Positions 56,870-64,000 of a stretch of DNA of 64,000 nt are shown here, one piece after another. The position numbers were made by a program, and so were the translations under genes. How positions within the stretch are numbered: position 1 is the first letter of the stretch; the number at the start of each line of letters is the position of its first letter. Source of the DNA: Dasypus novemcinctus (taxonomy: Eukaryota > Chordata > Mammalia > Cingulata > Dasypodidae); assembly GCF_030445035.2 (NCBI RefSeq), contig NC_080673.1, positions 195,670,216 to 195,734,215 on the forward strand. Direction: 5' to 3'. The notes under the pieces are model-generated. The model was not told the DNA's origin and searched no databases. It saw only the letters and a list, made by a program, of their open reading frames with translations.

Positions 56870-57285
56870 TTTGACACAATGGCTTTTAGTCTGTGACCTA
56901 GACATTAAAAATATTGTAAGTATGAATTTGAGAGGGGAAGGGGATTATGGCTGGATTTTCTTATTTGAGAGTTTATTAAAACCAGGTACATTACTGGATA
57001 TCATCCTCGATTTGCATTTCTCATTTACAACTCACTTTTTTCACCTCGAATTAAGAAAGCCCAACAGAAGAAATGCTCTCCACCTTCATTCCAATGAGCT
57101 ACAGAGAAAATGACTCTTTGAATTAGGTGGTATATTTTTCTGTTTCTGCCACTGTAGGGCCTCTGTACTTTAAGGTGTTTGATGAGTGAGAACAAGAGGT
57201 TCAAAGATGATACCACATAGAATACAAACTAAAAGAATTTCTTTCAACCAAATTGAAATCCACAGTAGCACTACCTAGTTAGAAA
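56870..57285. other. No recognised feature
   Basis: No gene or repeat identified. Confidence 0.4.
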
Positions 57286-57289
57286 TAAC

Positions 57290-57480
57290 ATCTCTTAAAT
57301 CTGTGCAGTGCTTGACAATTTGCAGAGCTCTTGTATATTCTTGACTATATTTGACTCACAGCTACCATGTGAAACAGTATCTTCCTTAAATTACAAATGA
57401 GGAAACTGAGGCTCAAAGAAGTCATGTGACTTTCCAAATTTATGCTGCTCGTTGGTGATGCAGCTGAGTCATGGATCATC
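57290..57480 (-). mobile_element. MIR SINE relic
   Basis: 'gcagtgcttgacaatttgca', 'acaaatgaggaaactgaggc', 'tcaaagaagtcatgtgactt', 'gatgcagctgagtcatgga'. Confidence 0.75.
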
Positions 57481-57484
57481 TGTT

Positions 57485-58080
57485 TTCAGATCCACTTTCC
57501 ACTACTGCCATTCCAGGGCTTCTGAAATAAATAGGGTTGGGTAAATTTATGACTTTGGGTCTGTCCTAAATTGATACTGTTGATGCTTATTCCGCCATAA
57601 AATGTTGCCCCTGTTTCCCACACTTTCTTCACCCTGGGGGTGAAAAATGACACTGTTGTTACTCTGGTTCACTTATGCTGTAAAATAGAACTTGACAAAA
57701 AGTGTCCACTATTTTCCCGGAAGTTCTGAGAAGGTATTGAATGTGGATCATAAGCAAGGCCCTAAGCTCACTCGGCCTCTCTCTGTTACTATCACCTCTG
57801 CTGTCCTTAAAGCTCCAAAGGGACCTGACTCCTGGAGCCCATGATCTAACACTGGCGCTATTTGCCTCTTCCTCTGTTGGTCTGGAGAATGCAGCTGCAG
57901 GTGACGCACTGCCACCTCCTATTGGCACTGACACTACATCTACTGAAACTTCCTCCTCATTGCCCCCCTCCAGCTCCCCCTATGCCAATACAAGTTATCC
58001 TGGAGGGGAGAGAATTCTGTTCCTCTTTCCAGCACTCCATTTGGGCCCCCATTTCCTCTCTGGCATGGTCCTACACTGAC
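57485..58080. other. No recognised feature
   Basis: No gene or named repeat. The 112-codon frame at 57741-58079 and its neighbours have no domain that I recognise. Confidence 0.35.
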
Positions 58081-58084
58081 CATC

Positions 58085-58567
58085 TGTGACAATTTGAAGC
58101 TGAGTGGATCCCAGAAGATCATGTCCTTAGAGCTAATCCATTCCTGTGCATGTAAACCTCCTGTAGGTGGGAGCCTTTAGGATAGACCTGGGGTGGGTCT
58201 TAATCCTCTTACTGCAGTCATTTATAAACAAGATAAGCATGGAGAGACACAGAAAGAAAATGCCTAGAAGCTGAAAGAGAAGACCCTGGGAGTCTGAAGC
58301 TGAAATCAGTGGAAAACAGAAGCTCAGGGGAGCCACTGAAGCCAGAAACGGAAAGCAGGCCCAGAGGAGAGAGACCAGACTAGCAGACACGGCCTTGTGC
58401 CTCAATGCCCACAGTTGTAGATATTGAAGAAAGCATTTTGGGATGATGCCTTGATTTGGAAACTTTCACTGCCTCAGGACTGTAAGCTTAAAAATTAAGA
58501 AATCCCTATTGTAAAAGTCAACCCACTTCTGGAATATTGCCTTGGCAGCCTTTAGCAAATGAAAACA
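58085..58567 (+). mobile_element. ERVL-MaLR-like 5' LTR (family B, copy 2)
   Basis: Begins TGTGACAATTTGAAGC and ends AAATGAAAACA, so it has TG and CA ends. It shares its order with 35896-36741: 'taatccattcctgtgcatg', 'gggtcttaatcctcttac', 'tttataaacaagataagcat', 'agcagacacggccttgtgcc', 'tgatgccttgatttggaaac'. About 483 bp. It is directly followed by a primer-binding-site-like sequence, which identifies it as a 5' LTR. Confidence 0.85.
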
Positions 58568-58905
58568 GAAATTGGTACCAGGAGAATGGGGTACTGTTAT
58601 GCAAATACCAAAAAATGTTAACAGAACTTTTAAAAAGGGTAAGGGGAAGATTTTGGAAGAATTGTGAGATGCTTGATAGAAAAGATCTAGATCGCTTTGA
58701 AAAGACTGTTGGTAGGAATATGGACTCTGAGGGAACGTCTGATGAGACCTTAGAAATGATGAATGTGCCATTACAAATGAGAAGAAAGGTTATCCTTGTT
58801 TTAACATGGCAGAGAACTTGGAGAAATTGTGCTTTGATGTTAGAGCCAGAATTTGAGAATGATGAGCTTGGATATTTAGCTGAGGAGGTTTCCAAACTAA
58901 AACAC
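58568..58905 (+). pseudogene. Start of ERVL-MaLR internal region with primer-binding site
   Basis: Immediately after the LTR stands TTGGTACCAGGAGAATGGGG. This resembles the tRNA-Leu-type primer-binding site of ERVL/MaLR elements, with an AA insertion. The next 300 bp follow the MaLR internal order: 'gattttggaagaattgtgag', 'gactgttggtaggaatatgg', 'gcagagaacttggagaaatt', 'gatgagcttggatatttagc', 'tgaggaggtttccaaac'. A 137-codon frame remains open, but it starts inside the LTR end and is not evidence for a protein. It breaks off at about 58905 where a MIR begins; no gag, pol or 3' LTR follows. Confidence 0.82.
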
Positions 58906-58990
58906 CATCTCTGTTTTAGAGGTCAGGAAACCAAGACCCAGCAAAGTTGAGCCATTTGTTTGAACCCCATAGTAGTAAGTGGTAGAAGGG
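58905..58990 (-). mobile_element. MIR fragment
   Basis: 'ctgttttagaggtcaggaaa', 'ccaagacccagcaaagttga', 'agtggtagaagggggatttg'. Confidence 0.65.
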
Positions 58991-59246
58991 GGATTTGAGA
59001 CATATCTAACTGCAAAACCCCATACTCCCTTACCCTCAAAGGGAAAGCATTCAGCCTCAGAGAACAGAGGCAGGCATGCAAATTTTGTCTCGTATGAGAG
59101 CTTATACCAGCTAACAGGGCACATCCCTCTGATTGGCCTCTTGCACATCCTCAAGGGTGTAGGTCAAAATGCCTGGGATTGCAAGTGAGCAAATGGGTAA
59201 ACCAAACAAAGAGCACCAGGTCAACAAAACTGAGGGAATCATCTTA
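58991..59246. other. No recognised feature
   Basis: No gene or repeat identified. Confidence 0.4.
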
Positions 59247-59273
59247 ACACACACACACATGCACACACACACA
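59247..59273. repeat. (AC)n microsatellite
   Basis: AC dinucleotide repeat with one ATGC interruption. Confidence 0.92.
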
Positions 59274-59344
59274 ACGTCTATGGGATATGACTAGGGCACT
59301 TTAGCACTCTGCCTCAACTAATCTGGGAGAGGGTCTCAGGGGCC

Positions 59345-59412
59345 AGCATCCTAGCATAATGCGTGATATATAGTATGCTCCCCCAAAATTCTTTTGAATG
59401 AATGAGTAGAAG
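59345..59412 (+). mobile_element. L2 3' terminus
   Basis: 'catcctagcataatgcgtga' to 'cttttgaatgaatgagtaga'. Confidence 0.5.
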
Positions 59413-59529
59413 ACTGGAATGTCTAGATATTAGAGTCTTACTACTGAAGATTTTGGACTAATTATTTTTTTTAATCTCACACTCCCCAGGAAAGCAGCAG
59501 TGTGTTGTCAAGATGAGAGCTACCTTTGG

Positions 59530-59642
59530 TACAGACCCGAGTTTAACTGCGATCTTTTACAAGCTATTTAATTTTCTGAACTTCAATTTACCAAGCTGCA
59601 GTAAAGGGTTGATAATGTGATGAGGATTATGCAGGACAACGT
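59530..59642 (+). mobile_element. MIR fragment
   Basis: 'gagtttaactgcgatctttt', 'tgaacttcaatttaccaagc', 'gataatgtgatgaggattat'. Confidence 0.6.
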
Positions 59643-59754
59643 AGCTGAAATCTCCCAGGGCAGTGCTCGCCCAGCTCTGCAGACGTGGATTAATGCTCAT
59701 TTCCTTCTTTCCACCTTCTTTATTTGTGGCTTCAGCCCTCAGTGATTGGAAACG

Positions 59755-59895
59755 GCCTTAGAAATCAGACACCTGATCTTAATACTGGCTCTCTGAGCAA
59801 TTAATTAAATCATTCAGGCTTGTCTAATCTCACATTCCTAATCAATAAAATAATAACAATCTTAGCAATTTTTTGTGAGGATGAAATAAGACTAT
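59755..59895 (+). mobile_element. MIR fragment
   Basis: 'aatcagacacctgatcttaa', 'ctctgagcaattaattaaat', 'gtgaggatgaaataagacta'. Same orientation as the MIR before it, but repeating the core, so a separate copy. Confidence 0.6.
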
Positions 59896-59914
59896 CCCTT
59901 TAGCAAAAGATAGG

Positions 59915-60134
59915 ACAGATCCTGTTCCTTAATTTGGCACTATTGATATTTTGAGCTGATGATCCTTTATTGCAGGGGCTGTCCTGTGCATTTCAAGATG
60001 GTTAGCAGCATCTCTGGCCTTTACCCATAGATGAGGTTAGCACCCTTCCCTCCTTGTTGTGGCAACCTAAAATGTCCAAGACATTTCTCTATGTTCCTTG
60101 GAGGGGAAAATTGCCCTCCGGTTGAGAGTCACTG
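59915..60134 (-). mobile_element. MER20 hAT-Charlie DNA transposon
   Basis: Reverse-complement MER20: 'ggcactattgatattttgag', 'gcaggggctgtcctgtgcat', 'ggttagcagcatctctggcc', 'ggaggggaaaattgccctcc' and the end GGTTGAGAGTCACTG. Nearly complete, about 220 bp. Confidence 0.9.
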
Positions 60135-60139
60135 TCCTA

Positions 60140-61070
60140 GACAAATGGGTGTATTACTATTTATTTTTTTCCAACACAGAATTATAGTAATAGTATATGG
60201 CTGGACCTTGGAGAAATAAGTGAAACTCTTCCTTGGACTGCTTCTTCTCTTAGATCTCTTTCACCCTCCAAGAGTGAGGTTTAAGACAGGCATGCCTTAT
60301 TTCTAAAATGGCATATTAGATGCTGGTGCTTAATAAATCACATCTGACTTGGCCTCTCCTCTCTTTGTATGAAATGAAAGATCTTACTCATCCTTTATCC
60401 CTACTTTTTACATACAAGCAAATTTATACCCCATTGAGAATAAGAACTGAAAGAAAACACACTGTTGGACACAAATTGAGTCATCCACACATTTGCTACG
60501 CTTTCCATCTGAAGAGAAGCAGGAATCTTTCCCCTTCCCATCCCCACAGCCACCAAGACCCCAGGCTCTTCCCAGGGCCTCTGGAGGCTATCAAATAACA
60601 AGTACATCCACTGCTTCAGCCTAACTCTTCCCTTAGGACTATTGAAAGCCTTAGTACCTCTCGCCTCCCAGGAAGACAGCTCTTCAATCCTCCCGGGCCC
60701 CAGAAGCTATTCTTAGTCTGCAAATATGTCAATTTCTGGTCTCAGGATTCTGCAACCTGAATCTAAGAAGATTCAGTAATCTTCTTAGCAGCATCAAGTT
60801 TTCCTTTGTCAAAGAACATGGATTCCACCACCTCCTCAATGGTTTTATGTGTCTGCATTTTCCTGTACCCACCCTATTTCTTAAAGATGTAGGGGAATCT
60901 TTTCTTCCTCTCTGCATGCTTCATCCTTCCTTGGATATAAAATAGGAAAGTTCATTCTCTCCATTTCCTTCTTTCCACTTCACACCAGGAGGTGTGACTT
61001 TGGGATAGGGGAATGAGTCCCTCCCTTTCCTACCTTCTTCTAACTTCCTTCCCTCTCACTATATCTTTTA
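60140..61070. other. No recognised feature
   Basis: No gene or repeat family. A local inverted pair GAATCTAAGAAGATTCAGTAATCTTCTTAG-like sequence lies at about 60761-60787 (arms of about 10 bp). Confidence 0.4.
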
Positions 61071-61074
61071 CTCC

Positions 61075-61197
61075 ATTTCTATCTCTATTTCTCTATCTCT
61101 TTCTCTGTCTCTATCATCTCTGTCTCTGTCTTAGTCTCCATCTTCCTCTATCTCTGTCTCTGTCTCTCTCTCTCTCTCTCTAGCTCTGTCTTTATCT
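61075..61197. repeat. (TCTCTG)n / (TC)n microsatellite
   Basis: About 120 bp of imperfect TCTCTG and TCTAT units, with a purer (TC)n run at about 61160-61182. Confidence 0.93.
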
Positions 61198-61199
61198 AA

Positions 61200-61420
61200 A
61201 TCACCTGCGATCTGCCCCAAAGCAGATAATTTTCAAGGCCTTTCATTGGGCGGCTTGAGCTATTTCTGCCACTGGGCAAGCTCTATTGTCCAATCCAAGT
61301 TTTAACAGCAATAAAGCTGATTTCTTTTTAATCATTATCTAGCTCCTGGGGCTGTTTTCCAATGGATGCAGAATACACAGAGGGAGTGTGATTGATTAGA
61401 GCTCTCAAACTTAACACCAA
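61200..61420. promoter_or_regulatory. Candidate conserved noncoding element with CCAAT and GATA words
   Basis: Repeat-free. GATAA at 61225, inverted CCAAT (ATTGG) at 61245 within 'cattgggcggctt', and direct CCAAT at 61290. 'tttaatcattatctagc' (61328) holds a further GATA-like word on the minus strand. CCAAT boxes 45 bp apart facing each other are promoter-like, but no TATA, CpG island or transcript evidence is seen. Confidence 0.25.
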
Positions 61421-61785
61421 GCTTCAAAGACTCTTACAGCATTTTTTGTTTTCTGTCAAACTTAAGTCATGTAAAAAGCAATGGCCCAATCTTAATCTCC
61501 AAATTAGGTATTGTCTTCTTCCCACAATTCAGAAGTTCTGCAGGTGGCTGCTCGCTATCTTAGGGTTGGTTCCTCAGACAACTTCTGAAGTTGCTACTTC
61601 ACTGAGACCACTGAACCTCTTCCTCACTGCCCTGAGCTCTGTGACAGGTTCAGAGTGGAGCCCCAGAGCCTATGCATGCTTGCTGATTGACTGTTTGTTG
61701 TTATAACGCTGAAAGAAATTGTCTCCCTAAGCACTGACCCTTTGGGTCATTCTTGACTTGTGAAGAAAAAAAGCATCGGGGAATG
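61421..61785. other. No recognised feature
   Basis: The 104-codon plus frame (61392-61706) shows no recognised domain. Nothing else seen. Confidence 0.4.
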
Positions 61786-61789
61786 GGGA

Positions 61790-61930
61790 TGAGGTATATA
61801 CCATATAACTCAGTGACCTTGGGCAGATCAACCTCCTTCTGAGTCCCCATTTCCTTGCCTAAATTTTGGGAAATTTGCACTGATGAGCTCTAAGCTCCCT
61901 TCTATTTCAAACGTACTCTAACTCTATCGT
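61790..61930 (+). mobile_element. MIR fragment
   Basis: 'actcagtgaccttgggcaga', 'gagtccccatttccttgcct', 'gatgagctctaagctccctt'. Confidence 0.7.
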
Positions 61931-62575
61931 TGAAATGTACTCTCAGTCCAATATCTAAGAGGTTAAGTCATAAACACCTTATTCCTCCCCTGCCCACTGA
62001 CTCTGACCTGCAGAAGTATCCAGCAAGCATTTTCCTTTATGCAGGTGCAAGGAGGAACCAGCACGCTGTTGAGTCACAATATCACACTCCAGTCAGATGA
62101 TCCCCCACTGTGTTTTTGAATCAACAAGAACAGTCCTGACCCAGCATGAGGAGGGCTGAAATTGCCAGTGCAAGAGTGGCTGCGGGAGGTGGCCCGAGGA
62201 GCACTCTTGGTAATCAAAATGAACAAATGTGTTCCTCCCGTCAAGCTATCACAAGTAAATCTAAACCACTGGTTATTTTTGGAGGAGCACCATCTGACCC
62301 CGATCTCATTCTTCCCCACGTTCCTGTTCTTCCCTCCCTGGTTGGTGGCTCTCCATAGGGGGCGAGTGAGTTGCCTTGAGTTATAAACTGTCAGGCTCTG
62401 CATTTAAATATTACTTGCCCAGATCAGTTCAAGGTGCAGGTCAGCCCATAGAATTAAGTTAAGCACATTGGGATATACATTATCTTTTGGGTCACAGGGG
62501 AACAATTCAGTGCACAGAAAAAGGATTTCCTAGTTGATATATGATTCCAAAAGAGGTTATAACTCGCCTGCCCTA
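61931..62575. other. No recognised feature
   Basis: No gene or repeat identified. Overlapping frames at 62074-62403 are shadows of each other. Confidence 0.4.
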
Positions 62576-62577
62576 GA

Positions 62578-62660
62578 AATAATAGCAATAATCCCCTACA
62601 TTTGTATTCTACTCTGGAGTCTGTGGCACATTTTCACATTCATTATCTCTTAGGATTTTC
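62578..62660 (-). mobile_element. MIR 3' fragment
   Basis: 'aataatagcaataatcccct' and 'cattttcacattcattatct'. Confidence 0.5.
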
Positions 62661-62744
62661 TCCAGGGAGTCAGCCCAATGTAAAAAAGATGGTGGAGCAC
62701 AGAAAGTCCATCAGACACAGGTCCTAGCACCTGCTTCCCCAAAC

Positions 62745-62882
62745 TTTGTTACCATGAGTAAGTGATGCTCCCTATTAGATCATCATTTGCTAACCATAAC
62801 GAGAAACCCAATAATATCTGCTTTATAGAGGGATTTAGGATGCTAAATGAGGTGATAGTAAAGTAAATGCTTTTTTAAAATT
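62745..62882 (+). mobile_element. MIR fragment
   Basis: 'tgttaccatgagtaagtgat', 'acccaataatatctgcttta', 'ggatgctaaatgaggtgata', 'gtaaagtaaatgc'. Confidence 0.6.
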
Positions 62883-63029
62883 TAAGTGCAATTGAAAACA
62901 ACTTAGAAGTGCTCAGTAGAAGCAAAATAAATAATCATGAGAATAAGCCCAAATTTACCTGCTAAAGCCTAAGACACACACAATAGACATGAAACAGTTT
63001 TAAAATATTATTCTTTATTTTGGTCTTCT

Positions 63030-63120
63030 GATTGGTTTTCATTCATTGGGTACCTTTGCACAATCATTGTAAGACCAAATCACTGCCTTTCAGGAACTTG
63101 CAAAATTAAGATAGAGATGA
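63030..63120 (-). mobile_element. L2-like fragment
   Basis: 'ttcattcattgggtaccttt' and 'cactgcctttcaggaacttg' fit reverse-complement L2. Confidence 0.45.
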
Positions 63121-63195
63121 TAGATACAGAGATGACAGAAATGATGAGATGAAAGAGATAGTGATAGAGATAGAGATAAAGCTACAGCTATGACT
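63105..63195. repeat. (GATAGA)n-like microsatellite
   Basis: Imperfect GATAGA, GATGATAGA and GAGATA units over about 90 bp. Confidence 0.85.
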
Positions 63196-63329
63196 TTAAA
63201 TATATAATAGGAATGGGAAATAGAGGTCAGTCCAGCAAAGACTCGTTATCAATGACTGCAGCCAAGATGATGTCATTAAAGAAATTTCAAGGAAGGAGAT
63301 TACACTGGACTGTGGAACAGCTGTAAAAA

Positions 63330-64000
63330 AGCTATGAATTGAAATGAGTCAGGCTGAGAAGCAGAAAAAGTAAAATTACCAAAAAAAGCAAAAATAGCCT
63401 AAGACACTGCTGTGATACCATCAAATGTGGCAATATATGCACTATGGGGATTCCAGAAGGAGAAGAAAAGAGAAAGCATCAGAAGGAATATTCAAAGAAA
63501 TAATGGCAAAGAACTTCCCAAATATATCAAAAAGAAGTAAATATGCTCATCCAAGAAATCCAGAGAACACCAAACAGGATAAACATGAAGAAAAGCATAC
63601 ACTATCATATATTGCCAAATTGTCAAATTCAAAGGACAAGGGAAAACTTCTGAAAGCTGCAAGAGATAAACAACATGTTATGCACAAGGGGTCCCAGTTA
63701 AATTGAGTGTCTATTTCTCATTAGTAACCATGGAGGCAAGAAGGTGGTGTGTTGAAATACTTAAAGTGCTGAAAGAACACAACTCTCAATGAATAATTTT
63801 ATATCCAGTGAGAGTTTTTTCAAAAATAAGAGAGAGAGTAGACATTTCCTGATAAACAAAAACTGTGTAATTTATCACCACTAGATCTTCCCTACAATCA
63901 ATGCTAAAGAGGGTTCCTCAGAGTATAAGGAAAAGACACTAGGCATAAAGAAATAATGACCTCTAGTAAAGATAAACATTCAGGTAATTATAAATGCCCT
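63330..64000 (+). mobile_element. L1 ORF1-region fragment, cut by the window end
   Basis: Shows the L1 ORF1 C-terminal order on the plus strand. A readable frame (63425-63706) contains EIMAKNFPNI and GKLLKAARDKQ, both ORF1 hallmarks. After a stop at 63704, frame-shifted continuations 'aaccatggaggcaagaagg', 'gtgctgaaagaacacaactc' and 'tttatatccagtgag' follow. In live L1 the ORF1 protein binds L1 RNA in the cytoplasm; this copy is dead. It continues beyond 64000. Confidence 0.8.

Noticed and set aside
57741..58089. Serine- and proline-rich frames (112 and 75 codons)
   Set aside because: Low-complexity, overlapping in two plus-strand frames and on the minus strand. No exon signals.
58537..58950. 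137-codon frame with charged, coiled-coil-like composition
   Set aside because: It begins in the LTR end, crosses the primer-binding site and ends in a MIR, so it is not a natural protein.
63425..63706. 93-codon frame considered as a host gene exon
   Set aside because: It carries L1 ORF1 hallmarks, and the sequence continues as frame-shifted ORF1.

Overview
The window is nuclear DNA of a placental mammal, very probably a xenarthran of the armadillo type. It is AT-rich and has no bacterial gene density. It carries the common placental-mammal fossils (MIR, L2, MER5A, MER20, MLT2-like and MaLR-like LTRs). It also carries several copies of the tRNA-headed SINE that I know from armadillo (DAS type): a 5' head with Pol III box A and box B, a CpG-rich body, and an AGACAAC-G-rich-AATAAAT tail. 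There are also L1 3' ends whose tail (GGGAACCTC, TTTTTTAATGTA, poly(A)) is shared by seven copies here. Species assignment rests on recalled repeat families, not on a search.

I find no protein-coding gene. Every open frame examined is short, and those I could explain lie in repeats. The longest readable coding remnants are decayed L1 ORF1/ORF2 and the start of an ERVL-MaLR internal region. The window is best read as intergenic or deep-intronic sequence. I saw no tRNA gene outside SINE heads, no rRNA and no CRISPR.

Layout. 1-13 kb: L2 and MIR relics, a young SINE at 2.4 kb, a dimeric tRNA-type SINE at 2.9 kb, an LTR-like repeat at 5.4-6.0 kb, MER5A at 9.7 kb, and a repeat-poor block at 8.9-9.5 kb that looks like a conserved regulatory element. 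13-16.3 kb: a 5'-truncated L1 with a long 3' UTR, then an ERVL-type LTR cut by a short hAT transposon with a perfect 8-bp target duplication. 18-25 kb: a possible minus-strand LTR, a 587-bp SINE, L2/MIR relics and an MLT2-like LTR. 28.4-34.2 kb: a long plus-strand L1 carrying nested insertions. 35.9-36.7 kb: an LTR split by a SINE. 37-57 kb: mostly MIR/L2 relics, two small L1 tails with clear target duplications (40.9 and 47.8 kb), a SINE at 43.8 kb and a second hAT copy at 56.4 kb. 58.1-58.9 kb: an LTR joined to a primer-binding site and the start of an ERVL-MaLR internal region. 59-64 kb: MIR relics, MER20, microsatellites and an L1 ORF1 fragment running off the end.

Nothing here supports a new multi-gene system. 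The most informative material is the layered transposon record and a few repeat-free blocks that may be conserved noncoding elements. Ends of old repeats are approximate (about 10-30 bp), and family names are given from memory of consensus sequences.
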